This document shows positions 17,393 through 25,369 of a DNA stretch of 64,000 bases, piece after piece. The stretch is taken from the NCBI RefSeq assembly GCF_000164135.1, contig NZ_GG770553.1, positions 920,532 through 984,531 of the forward strand, given 5' to 3'. Source of the DNA: Mycobacterium parascrofulaceum ATCC BAA-614. GTDB lineage: Bacteria > Actinomycetota > Actinomycetes > Mycobacteriales > Mycobacteriaceae. The stretch's first letter is position 1, and each line of letters starts with the position of its first letter. The position numbers were made by a program, and so were the translations under genes. The notes under the pieces are model-generated. The model saw nothing but the letters and a program-made list of their open reading frames with translations. It was not told the DNA's origin and did not search any database.

Positions 17393-17420
17393 TTTACAAA
17401 TTTGCTCGCAAGTGTCACGC
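17393..17420. promoter_or_regulatory. Bipartite element copy 3: TTTACAAA-N11-GTGTCACGC
   Basis: This is identical in both blocks and in spacing to the copy at 11551, and has the same orientation relative to the downstream plus-strand gene. It lies 93 bases upstream of the nine-gene operon. TTTACA and CACGCT are separated by 17 bases, so it may act as a promoter, an operator, or both. Confidence 0.65.
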
Positions 17421-17513
17421 TGTCCGGTGAGTCGCCTCAGGCGGCCCCAGCCCAGGACAAGCGTTGCGGCAAACGCCAATGCACGAATTCGGTGCGGCGG
17501 AGGAACGGATTGA

Positions 17514-18110
17514 ATGGTCACGTCAACGTTCGACATCAGAAACGGCGGCCGGGTCAACGCCACCCGGGCGCGGGGCACGGATCGGGAGTGTCTGCGCTAC
17601 CGGCTCGACGTCATCGCCGCCAGCGCCCTCGACGTCGTCCAATCGGCCGGCGGCTGGCTCTATGACCGGGCGATGGCCGGCTGGCAGGTGACGGTGTTGC
17701 TCCCTCGCGGCGGCGACGCCCGATCGCTCCGGATCCTCGGCGTGCGGGCCCTGGACCTTCAGGAGCGTTTCGCCGCGACGGGTCCCGGCCCGGCGTGCGA
17801 GAGCCTGGCGGTCAGCGCCGAGGCGTTCGCCGCGGACGCGCGGGTGCGCGACCGGGTGCTCGCCTCGCTCGACGACCGGCTGACCGAAGTCGCGTTGTGG
17901 GGCCAGGCGCCGTCCGGCTGGCCGTTACGGGTGGATCGCGGCACGGCCCGGGCACAGTACGCGCTCAGCGCGGCCGCGCGCAGGTTCAAGGGCCATGCGC
18001 TGGCGGCCGCCGGGATCGATTGCCCCGCAGTCTATTCCACCGAGACGTTGCTCTGGGATCTGGCCACCTGCGGCCGGGGGGACCCGGGGCTGGTCCGGCT
18101 CGACCGATGA
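17514..18110 (+). CDS. Hypothetical protein, first gene of catabolic operon
   Basis: A 198-residue protein that I do not recognise. It has no signal peptide or membrane segment. Visible features are an N-terminal block RYRLDVIAASALDVVQSAGGW (split here: residues about 29-49), a segment WQVTVLLPRGGDARSLRILG that could form a Rossmann-like strand-loop, and a C-terminal Leu/Ala/Arg-rich part. The ATG has a strong GGAGGAAC site eight bases upstream, so it is translated well. Its stop overlaps the next start as ATGA. Being first in an operon of enzymes and having no catalytic motif, it might be regulatory or accessory; this is a guess from position only. Confidence 0.7.
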   Translation: MVTSTFDIRNGGRVNATRARGTDRECLRYRLDVIAASALDVVQSAGGWLYDRAMAGWQVTVLLPRGGDARSLRILGVRALDLQERFAATGPGPACESLAVSAEAFAADARVRDRVLASLDDRLTEVALWGQAPSGWPLRVDRGTARAQYALSAAARRFKGHALAAAGIDCPAVYSTETLLWDLATCGRGDPGLVRLDR

Positions 18111-18811
18111 AGAAGTACTACCGCCACACGCTGCTCTACCTGCACGAGACCATCTCGCTGGGCTCCGGGCGCACCGACCGCTTCACCGAGGTCTTCACCG
18201 ACACCTACCGGCCGATGATGGACGAGCTCGGCGCGCGGCTGTTCGCCATCTGGGAGACCACGCCCTACAACGGTCACTGGCCGCAGGTGACGATCATCTG
18301 GGAGATCGACGGTTTCGCCGACTACGCGCGGATCGGCGCCGCCCAGGCCCGCGGCGGCAGCCACGAGGCCGCGGCGGGCAAGTGGTCGGCCTTCCTGGCC
18401 GACATCGGCGCCGCGGGCGAGGGCCGCATCATGTACCCCGGCCCCAGCAACAAGACCCTCGCCCAGCTGCGTGACGCCAATTTCGCCGCGCCGCTGGTGA
18501 TCCAGGAGATCATGCAGACCAAGCCGGGCCGTCAGGACGACTACATCCGCGAGCTGGAGCGCCTCTACGTGCCCTGGTCGGAACGGACCGGCAAGCGCTG
18601 GCTGGGCTCGTTCACCACGACCTTCCGCTACAACGAGGTCATCCACTACTGGGCGCTGGACGGTGGCTGGGAATGCTTCGCCAACCACTACCCGTCCTGG
18701 AAAGACAGCCCGCCCGCCGAGATCGTCACCTGGATGAGCGTGGCGCCCGCGCTGCGCGACGGCTGGGAGGACTCGATCCTGCAGGCCCTACCGCCGTGCC
18801 CGCTGCAGTGA
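18107..18811 (+). CDS. Hypothetical protein with duplicated dimeric alpha/beta-barrel (NIPSNAP/EthD-like) fold
   Basis: A 234-residue protein. Two halves look alike: the first has GRTDRFTEVFTDTYRPMMDE followed by LFAIWETTP and VTIIWEIDGF, the second GRQDDYIRELERLYVPWSE followed by WLGSFTTTF and VIHYWALDGG. This helix-strand-strand pattern and the many Trp/Tyr residues suggest a tandem ferredoxin-like (dimeric alpha/beta barrel) protein such as NIPSNAP or EthD. The start overlaps the preceding stop by four bases, and its stop overlaps the P450 start. EthD is known as an accessory protein needed for the P450 EthB system; a similar support role for the next gene is possible but unproven. Confidence 0.72.
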   Translation: MKKYYRHTLLYLHETISLGSGRTDRFTEVFTDTYRPMMDELGARLFAIWETTPYNGHWPQVTIIWEIDGFADYARIGAAQARGGSHEAAAGKWSAFLADIGAAGEGRIMYPGPSNKTLAQLRDANFAAPLVIQEIMQTKPGRQDDYIRELERLYVPWSERTGKRWLGSFTTTFRYNEVIHYWALDGGWECFANHYPSWKDSPPAEIVTWMSVAPALRDGWEDSILQALPPCPLQ

Positions 18812-20031
18812 TGAATCCGCCGGACTTCGCCTACGATCCGTTCGACGCGCAGGTGATGGCGGATCCGCTGCCGTACTACCGGATCCTGCGCGACCACCAT
18901 CCCGTCTACTACATGCCGCAGTGGGACACCTTCGCGCTGTCCCGCTTCGAGGACATCTGGGAAGTGCTGGAAGTCAACGACGGGACGTTCGTCGCGTCGG
19001 AAGGGACGTTGCCGGCCGCCGCGGTCCTGGCCCAGCACAACGCCGGACCGGTGGACGATCCGCCGCTGCGCCCCCTGCCGTTCCACGCGGTGTTCGACAC
19101 GGACCTGTACGCCGAAATCCGGCGCGCGCACTCCCAGCCGCTGCGGCCGCGGTCCGTCGCCGGCTGGGAGGCCAGAATCCGCCGGCTGGCCAACGAACGG
19201 CTCGACGAGCTGCTGCCGCGGGGTTCGTTCGACCTGACCCAGGAGTACGGCGGGGTCGTCGTGGCGACCGTCGTATGCGAATTGCTCGGAATCTCCACCG
19301 ATCTCGCACCGGAGGTGCTGGCCGCGGTCAACGCGGGCAGCCTCGCCGAGCCCGGCGTGGGCGTGGACACCGCCGAGGCGCGGCCCAACTATTTCGAGTA
19401 CCTGCTGCCCGCGGTTCGGCGCCGCCGGGCCGACCAGTCCGGGGGGTCGCTCGCCGTCGTCGACGGCCTGCTCGGCTACCGCCTGCCCGACGGCAGCCCG
19501 CTCGACGACGTGGAAGTCGCCACCCAGATGCTCTGCATCTTCATCGGCGGCACCGAGACGGTGCCGAAGATCGTCGCCCACGGGCTGTGGGAACTGGCCC
19601 AGCGGCCCGGCCAACTGGCCGCGGTGCGCGCCGACCCCGAAAACGCCGTGCCCGTCGCGCGCGAGGAGATGATCCGGTACTGCGCGCCCGCGCAGTGGTT
19701 CGCCCGAACGGCGCGAAAGCCCTTCACCATTCACGGCCAGACCATCCGGCCCGGCCAGCGCGTCATCACCCTGCTCGCCTCGGCAAACCGCGACGAACGG
19801 GAATACCCCGAACCCGACGAATTCATCTGGGACCGGCCCATCCGGCGCTCGCTGGCCTTCGGCCGCGGCCAGCACTTCTGCATCGGCTACCACCTCGCCC
19901 GGCTGGAAGTCGCTGTGCTGCTGGCCGAATGGCTGCGCCGGGTGCCCGAGTACGCGATCCGCGCGGAAGGCGCGCGGCGGCTGCCCTCCAGCTTCCAATG
20001 GGGATGGAACAACATCCCGGTGGAGGTCTGA
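18811..20031 (+). CDS. Cytochrome P450
   Basis: A 406-residue soluble bacterial P450. The I-helix oxygen motif is IGGTET (about residues 245-250), the K-helix ExxR is Glu286-Met-Ile-Arg289, and the haem loop is FGRGQHFCIG with the thiolate Cys at about 357. No N-terminal membrane anchor is present, as usual in Actinobacteria. It would hydroxylate an unactivated carbon and needs a ferredoxin; no ferredoxin gene is seen beside it. The ATG directly overlaps the previous stop. Placed first among the enzymes of the operon, it is likely to carry out the opening oxidation. CYP family cannot be assigned by eye. Confidence 0.93.
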   Translation: MNPPDFAYDPFDAQVMADPLPYYRILRDHHPVYYMPQWDTFALSRFEDIWEVLEVNDGTFVASEGTLPAAAVLAQHNAGPVDDPPLRPLPFHAVFDTDLYAEIRRAHSQPLRPRSVAGWEARIRRLANERLDELLPRGSFDLTQEYGGVVVATVVCELLGISTDLAPEVLAAVNAGSLAEPGVGVDTAEARPNYFEYLLPAVRRRRADQSGGSLAVVDGLLGYRLPDGSPLDDVEVATQMLCIFIGGTETVPKIVAHGLWELAQRPGQLAAVRADPENAVPVAREEMIRYCAPAQWFARTARKPFTIHGQTIRPGQRVITLLASANRDEREYPEPDEFIWDRPIRRSLAFGRGQHFCIGYHLARLEVAVLLAEWLRRVPEYAIRAEGARRLPSSFQWGWNNIPVEV

Positions 20032-20032
20032 C

Positions 20033-21001
20033 GTGTGGTCCTACCGGGTCGTGGCCCCGTACCTGTTCGAGCGGACGACGATCGCCGAGAAGACGCCGGA
20101 ATGCCTCGACGACGGCCAGGTGCTGTTGCGGTTCATGGCGGCCGGAGTCTGCGGCAGCGACCTGCCGGCCTTCCGCGGGGCCCGCGGCCGCCTCCCGGGT
20201 GACGACGGAACCAGCGCGGCCGAAAAGGACGGCTTCCCGATCCACGAGGTCGTCGGCGAGGTGATCGCCAGCCGGCATCCCGAGCACCGCACCGGCGACC
20301 GGGTCGTCGGCTGGGCCTCCGGATTCGACGGCATGATGGAGCGCGTGATCAGCAACGGCGACGGCCTGGCGCCGTACGACCCGGCGCTGACGCCGGCGCA
20401 GGCGGTCGGCCTGCAACCGCTGGCCTGCGTCCTCTATGCCTGCGAGCAACTCCCGGATCTCGCGGGCAAACACGTGGCGATCATCGGCCAGGGCTCCATC
20501 GGGCTGCTGTTCTCCTACGTCGCCAAGGCGGCCGGCGCGCGGCGCGTCACCGGCGTCGACCCGGTCGACCGGTCAAGCGTCGCAACCACATTCGGCGTCG
20601 ACGACGCGGTGCGCGCCACCAGCGACCGGTGGGTGAGCCGGCTCGCCGCCCCCGACCGCGCCGACGTGGTCATCGAGGCGGTCGGGCACCAGGTCGCCAC
20701 GCTCGGCCATGCCATCGACGCCGCCGCGCCCGGCGGCACCGTCTTCTACTTCGGTGTCGCCGACGACGACGCCTACCCGATCAACATGCGGGCCATGCTG
20801 CGCAACAACCTGACGCTGAAATCCGGTGTGACACTCGATCGTCGGCGAATGCTCGAGCTTGCCGGCAAGTTCGCCGCCGAACACCCGCGGCTGCTCGCCA
20901 CCTACCTGACGCACACCTTCGGCGTCGACGACGTGCAGGGGGCGTTCGAGCTGGCCTGCCGCCCAGACCCCGAGCGCGTCAAGATCGCGATCGCGGGGTG
21001 A
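20033..21001 (+). CDS. Zinc-type alcohol dehydrogenase (MDR family), no structural zinc
   Basis: A 322-residue medium-chain dehydrogenase. The catalytic-zinc region is GVCGSD (about 39-44) with FPIHEVVGEV as the GHE-like motif, and the cofactor loop IIGQGSIG lies near residues 150-157. The four-Cys lobe that holds a structural zinc in other family members is missing. The GTG start lies two bases after the P450 stop and is preceded by GGAGG. In this operon it could oxidise the P450-made alcohol to a ketone or aldehyde. Confidence 0.88.
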   Translation: MWSYRVVAPYLFERTTIAEKTPECLDDGQVLLRFMAAGVCGSDLPAFRGARGRLPGDDGTSAAEKDGFPIHEVVGEVIASRHPEHRTGDRVVGWASGFDGMMERVISNGDGLAPYDPALTPAQAVGLQPLACVLYACEQLPDLAGKHVAIIGQGSIGLLFSYVAKAAGARRVTGVDPVDRSSVATTFGVDDAVRATSDRWVSRLAAPDRADVVIEAVGHQVATLGHAIDAAAPGGTVFYFGVADDDAYPINMRAMLRNNLTLKSGVTLDRRRMLELAGKFAAEHPRLLATYLTHTFGVDDVQGAFELACRPDPERVKIAIAG

Positions 21002-21765
21002 GCGCGACCGAGGGTTCACGGAGCCCGTTGCAGCGGGCGCTGGAGCGGGCGACCCCGATCTGGGGTGGCTGGATCACCGGGCCGACGGTGCTCGGGCCGG
21101 ACGAATTCGCCCGCGCCGGTTACGATTACGTGGCTTTCGACGCGCAGCACGGCTACCTCGACGACGCCGACATCGCCGGCATGCTGCGCCGGGCCGAACA
21201 CCTGCCCGTCGGCACCGTGGTGCGGCTGCCCGACGCCGACGCGGCGCCGATCGGGCGCGTGCTCGACGCCGGCGCCGACGCCGTCGTGATCGCCATGATC
21301 GAGTCGGCGGACCAGGCCGCCGCCGCCGTCGCCGCCACCCGCTACCAGCCCCGCGGGATTCGCAGCTTCGGCCCGCTGCGCGCCAGCCTGGGCCGCGACA
21401 CCGCCGCACTGGAATCCCGCGTCAGCGTGTTCGCGATGATCGAGACGGCGGCGGCGCTGTCGGGCCTCAGCGCGATCTGCGCCGTCGAGGGGCTGACCGG
21501 CCTCTACGTCGGCCCCGCCGACCTGGCGCTCTCGCTGGGCGTGGACGTGGTGGGCGCGACGAAGCATCCGGCCGTCCTCGACGCCATCGTGCGCATCCAT
21601 CGCGCGGCCGGCGCGGCCGGATTGGTGACCGGCATTCACGCCGGGGACGGTACGACCGGGCGCGCCATGGCCAAGCTCGGCTTCTCGATGATCACCCTGA
21701 CCGCGGAAGCGCACGCGCTGCGCCGGGGAGCCGCGGAACACCTGCGCGAGGCGACCGAACCATGA
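20998..21765 (+). CDS. HpcH/HpaI-family aldolase
   Basis: A 255-residue class II aldolase of the HpcH/HpaI type, which cleaves 4-hydroxy-2-oxo acids (or related compounds) to pyruvate and an aldehyde with a divalent metal. Visible motifs are DAQHGYLDD (catalytic His), GTVVRLP (substrate Arg), FAMIET (metal Glu) and YVGPADLALSLG (metal Asp), in the right order. The GTG start overlaps the dehydrogenase stop as GTGA; the stop overlaps the next start as ATGA. It would act late in the proposed route, splitting a ring-opened hydroxy-oxo acid. Confidence 0.88.
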   Translation: MSATEGSRSPLQRALERATPIWGGWITGPTVLGPDEFARAGYDYVAFDAQHGYLDDADIAGMLRRAEHLPVGTVVRLPDADAAPIGRVLDAGADAVVIAMIESADQAAAAVAATRYQPRGIRSFGPLRASLGRDTAALESRVSVFAMIETAAALSGLSAICAVEGLTGLYVGPADLALSLGVDVVGATKHPAVLDAIVRIHRAAGAAGLVTGIHAGDGTTGRAMAKLGFSMITLTAEAHALRRGAAEHLREATEP

Positions 21766-22160
21766 CGGGCGATCGCCCCGCGATCCGCGAGTTGGTCGCC
21801 GGCTACGCCCTCGCCCTCGACGCGGGCGACATCGACCAGTGCCTAAGCCTCTTCACCCCCGATGCCGAATTCAAGGTCTACGGCAGCACTTTCGCCGGAC
21901 ACGACGGCATCGGAAAGATGTTCCGGGATGCGCCGCCCGGGCTGCACCTGACCGGCGTGTCGCGGATCGACGTTCGCGGCGACACCGCGACGGCGCGGTC
22001 CCAAGTGTTGTTCGTCCGCTCCGGGGACCTGCATCTGCGCCCCGCCCTGTACGACGACGAACTGGTCCGCGCCGACGGGCAGTGGCGTTTCCGACGGCGT
22101 CGGTGCCAGTTCGTCACCAGCCGCGGCCTGTCCGACACCCCCGAGGTCACGTCATCGTGA
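21762..22160 (+). CDS. SnoaL-like (NTF2 fold) protein
   Basis: A 132-residue protein with the SnoaL/NTF2-like pattern: REL-VAGYALALDAGDIDQCLSLF at the start (residues about 7-29), then FTPDAEFKVYG and the helix GHDGIGKMFR. The family includes dehydratases, isomerases, hydroxylase-type cyclases and small ligand-binding subunits such as those of ring-hydroxylating enzymes. Without active-site knowledge I cannot choose. It is translationally coupled on both sides (ATGA and GTGA overlaps). Confidence 0.82.
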   Translation: MTGDRPAIRELVAGYALALDAGDIDQCLSLFTPDAEFKVYGSTFAGHDGIGKMFRDAPPGLHLTGVSRIDVRGDTATARSQVLFVRSGDLHLRPALYDDELVRADGQWRFRRRRCQFVTSRGLSDTPEVTSS

Positions 22161-22885
22161 ATCCACGCGTCGCATTGGTGACCGGCGCGGCCGGCGGCCA
22201 GGGCTGGGCCATCGCCAAACGGTTGCGCGCCCAGGGCTATTCCGTGGCCGCATGCGACCGGCGTGCCCACGAACTGACCGCGGCGGTCGGCGAATTGGGC
22301 GACGACCGGGTGATCTCGATCGAACTCGACGTCACCTCGCAACCACAGTGGGAGTCGGCCGTCCACGCGGTGATCGACCGATTCGGGGCGCTGACCACCC
22401 TGGTCAACAACGCCGGTGTGCTGCACCGGGCGTCCCTGGCCGACGAGACCGCCGACGACTTCGAAAACGCCTGGCGGGTCAACTGTTTCGGCGCGTTCCT
22501 GGGCATCCACGTGGCGCTGGAGCACCTGCGCGCGGCGGGGCAGGCCGCCATCGTCAACATCTGCAGCACGGGCGCCATCCGGCCCTTCCCGCACCACGCC
22601 GCGTACGGTTCGGCGAAGTGGGCGCTGCGCGGCCTGACCCAGAACGCCGCCGCCGAACTGGCCCCCTTCGGAATCCGCGTTAACGCGGTGTTCCCCGGAC
22701 CGATCGCGACCCCGATGCTCGACGACGCCACCCAATTGAGGCTGGCCGCGTCGTCGGCCTTCGGCCGGATCGGCCAGCCCCGCGAGGTCGCCGACGCGGT
22801 TGCCTTCCTGGTCTCCGAGGAGGCGTCGTTCATCACGGGCGCCGAACTGGTCGTCGACGGCGGCCAATGCGTGCAGATCCGATGA
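22157..22885 (+). CDS. Short-chain dehydrogenase/reductase
   Basis: A 242-residue classical SDR with the cofactor loop TGAAGGQGWAIA, NNAG near residue 83, catalytic Ser in NICSTGAIR and YGSAK as the YxxxK motif. It probably interconverts a secondary alcohol and a ketone with NAD(P)H. The frame is open upstream, but GTG 22157 overlaps the SnoaL stop as GTGA and puts the Rossmann loop at the normal place. Together with the zinc-type dehydrogenase it gives the operon two alcohol-oxidising enzymes. Confidence 0.9.
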   Translation: MNPRVALVTGAAGGQGWAIAKRLRAQGYSVAACDRRAHELTAAVGELGDDRVISIELDVTSQPQWESAVHAVIDRFGALTTLVNNAGVLHRASLADETADDFENAWRVNCFGAFLGIHVALEHLRAAGQAAIVNICSTGAIRPFPHHAAYGSAKWALRGLTQNAAAELAPFGIRVNAVFPGPIATPMLDDATQLRLAASSAFGRIGQPREVADAVAFLVSEEASFITGAELVVDGGQCVQIR

Positions 22886-24387
22886 CCGGCCCGACGATCG
22901 GCATCATCGGCGCCGGGCCCGGCGGACTGGCCCTCGGGATCCTGCTCTCGCGCGCCGGTTTTCGCGATTTCACCATCTTCGACCGGGAGGACGGCGTCGG
23001 CGGCACCTGGCGGATCAACACGTATCCGGGGCTGGCGTGCGACGTCAAATCGCACCTGTACTCCTATTCGTTCGACCTGAACCCGGACTGGTCGCGGCTG
23101 TGGTCGGCGCAGCCCGAGATACTGGCGTACTTCCAGCGCTGTGCCGACAAATACGGCTTGGGCCCGCACCTGAGGCTGCGGACCGATATCCGTTCCGCGC
23201 GGTGGGAGCAAGACGCGCGGCGGTGGTGCCTGACCACGGCCGAGGGTCGACAACACCACTTCGACGTGGTGGTCTCCGCCGTCGGCCTGTTCACCCGCCC
23301 GCTGCTGCCGGAGCTCGTCGAGCAGGAGCCGTTCACCGGAACTGTGATGCACTCCGCGCGCTGGGACCACTCGATCCCACTGGACGGCAAGCGGATCGCG
23401 GTCCTCGGCACCGGCTCGACGGCGTCGCAGCTCCTGCCCGAATTGGCCAAGGTGGCCGACCGGGTGTATTCGGTGCAACGATCGCCGACCTGGATCCTGC
23501 CCAAACCGGACCGGCACTACACACGACGCGAGCGCTGGGCCTTCACGCACCTGCCGTGGGCCAAGAAGCTGTACCGCACCCGCCTGTGGTTGCGCAGTGA
23601 AGCCAACATCTCGGTCATCGAGCACGGCAGTGACAAGACCCACCAGTTCACCACGGTCGCGCTCGGCCTGCTCGAAAAGAGCGTCCCCGACGCCGAATTG
23701 CGCCGCAAGCTCACCCCCGCCCACCCCATGGGGTGCAAGCGCCTGGTGTTCTCGTCGGACTACCTGCCCGCGCTGACCCGGCCCAACGTGGAGGTGCTGA
23801 CCAGCCCGGCGCACTACCTGCGCGCGCACTCCCTGGTCACCGAGGACGGCACCGAACGCGAGGTCGACGTGGTGGTGTGCGCGACCGGCTATGCGGCCGC
23901 CGACTACCTGGGCGAGTTGGACGTCGCCGGGGACGGCGGCACCCCCCTGCGCGAGGCGTGGCGCGACGGGGCGCACGCCTACCTCGGGATGGCCGTCCCG
24001 GGCTTTCCGAACTTCTTCATGCTGTACGGCCCGAACACCAACGTCGGCTCCAACAGCGTCATCTTCATGCTCGAGGCGCCGGCGCGTTACATCGTGCGGG
24101 CGCTGAAGCATCTGCGGCGCAAGCGCAATAGCTACATCGCGGTGCGGCCGGCCGCGTTGGCGGATTTCGTCGCCAAGGTCGACCGCTGGATGGTCGGCAC
24201 CGTCTGGACGACCCAGTGCAGCAACTACTTCCGCGCCCCCAACGGGCGCGTGGTGACGCAGTGGCCGCGAAGCGCGCGTAGCTTCTGGGGAATGACGCGC
24301 AAGTTCAAGCCGGGAGACTTCGAGTTCGAGCCCACCGCCGCGCCGGCGCCCGAGGCCCTGACCTCGTCGGACCGGGGCACCCGATGA
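22882..24387 (+). CDS. Flavin monooxygenase, Baeyer-Villiger type
   Basis: A 501-residue flavoprotein with two Rossmann loops, GAGPGG (10-15, FAD) and GTGSTA (176-181, NADPH). Between them is the Baeyer-Villiger fingerprint FTGTVMHSARWD (151-162), a full match to FxGxxxHxxxW[P/D]. GGTWRINTYPGLACD (40-54) and ATGY in the C-terminal part also fit the class. Such enzymes convert ketones to esters or lactones. The ATG at 22882 overlaps the SDR stop as ATGA. It is followed, again with overlap, by an esterase suited to opening the product. Confidence 0.92.
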   Translation: MTGPTIGIIGAGPGGLALGILLSRAGFRDFTIFDREDGVGGTWRINTYPGLACDVKSHLYSYSFDLNPDWSRLWSAQPEILAYFQRCADKYGLGPHLRLRTDIRSARWEQDARRWCLTTAEGRQHHFDVVVSAVGLFTRPLLPELVEQEPFTGTVMHSARWDHSIPLDGKRIAVLGTGSTASQLLPELAKVADRVYSVQRSPTWILPKPDRHYTRRERWAFTHLPWAKKLYRTRLWLRSEANISVIEHGSDKTHQFTTVALGLLEKSVPDAELRRKLTPAHPMGCKRLVFSSDYLPALTRPNVEVLTSPAHYLRAHSLVTEDGTEREVDVVVCATGYAAADYLGELDVAGDGGTPLREAWRDGAHAYLGMAVPGFPNFFMLYGPNTNVGSNSVIFMLEAPARYIVRALKHLRRKRNSYIAVRPAALADFVAKVDRWMVGTVWTTQCSNYFRAPNGRVVTQWPRSARSFWGMTRKFKPGDFEFEPTAAPAPEALTSSDRGTR

Positions 24388-25310
24388 CGGAGCTGGACGG
24401 CGCCGAACGGCTGCACCCCGAACTGCGGGCCGTCGCGACCACCCGGACCGACTTTTCCTTCGACTCAATCCAACTCGCCCGCGGCCCGTTCAACGAGCGC
24501 CGCCGTGACGCGGCCACCCACACCGACGCGCGGGGCGTGGAAATCGCCGAGGGCAGCGCGCCGGCGAAACCGGCGGTGCCGGTGCGGTTCTATCGCGGCG
24601 GGTCCGCGCCGGCGCCCGCGGTCGTCTACTGCCATGCCGGCGGGTTCGCGCTGGGAAACCTGGACACCGACCACCGTCAATGCGTGGAGCTGGCGCGCCG
24701 CGGTCGGTGCACGGTGGTGTCGGTGGACTACCGGCTGGCGCCGGAGCACCCCTACCCGGCCGCGCTCGACGACGCCGCCGCCGTGCTGCGGTGGGTGGCG
24801 GCCGACGCGCGGCAACTCGGCGTCGACCCGGCCCGGCTCGCCGTCGCCGGCAGCAGCGCCGGCGCCACGCTGGCCGCCTGTCTGGCGCAGCGGGCCGCCG
24901 ACGGGCAGCTGCCGCCCGTCACCTTCCAGTCGCTGCACCAGCCGGTGCTGGACGACCGAATCACCCCGTCCAAGAGGGAGTTTCGGGCCAGCCCCGCCTT
25001 CGACAGTGAGGCCGCCGGCCTGATGTGGGCCCACTACCTGGGGGAACGGGCCGGATCGGAATCCGCCGTCCCGGCGCGGCGGAACCGGCTCGACGGCCTG
25101 CCCCCGGCGTTGATCACGTGCGCGGAGGTCGATCCCTTCCGTGACGAGGCGGTCGACTACGCGCTGCGCCTGCTCCGGGCCGGAGTCTCGGCCGAGCTGC
25201 ACGTGTTCGCGCGCACCTGCCACGGGTTCGATTCGCTGCTGCCTGACTGGACCGGATCCGAGCGGCTGTTCGCGCTGCAGGCGCACGTCCTGCGGGCGGC
25301 GTGGGCATGA
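24384..25310 (+). CDS. Hormone-sensitive-lipase-type esterase (alpha/beta hydrolase)
   Basis: A 308-residue hydrolase of the Lip-N/HSL group. The oxyanion motif is HAGGF (about 84-88, an HGGG variant), the nucleophile elbow GSSAG (about 156-160), then CAEVDPFRDE with the acid and a C-terminal CHGFDS with the His. No signal peptide is seen, so it is probably cytoplasmic. It is the last gene of the operon and overlaps the Baeyer-Villiger gene by four bases, making hydrolysis of the ester or lactone product its most likely task. Confidence 0.88.
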   Translation: MTELDGAERLHPELRAVATTRTDFSFDSIQLARGPFNERRRDAATHTDARGVEIAEGSAPAKPAVPVRFYRGGSAPAPAVVYCHAGGFALGNLDTDHRQCVELARRGRCTVVSVDYRLAPEHPYPAALDDAAAVLRWVAADARQLGVDPARLAVAGSSAGATLAACLAQRAADGQLPPVTFQSLHQPVLDDRITPSKREFRASPAFDSEAAGLMWAHYLGERAGSESAVPARRNRLDGLPPALITCAEVDPFRDEAVDYALRLLRAGVSAELHVFARTCHGFDSLLPDWTGSERLFALQAHVLRAAWA

Positions 25311-25369
25311 CCCGCGCGGGACCTTCGCCTCTACTCTGAGGGCCCGGCCCGTCGGCAGAATGTGCTGAC

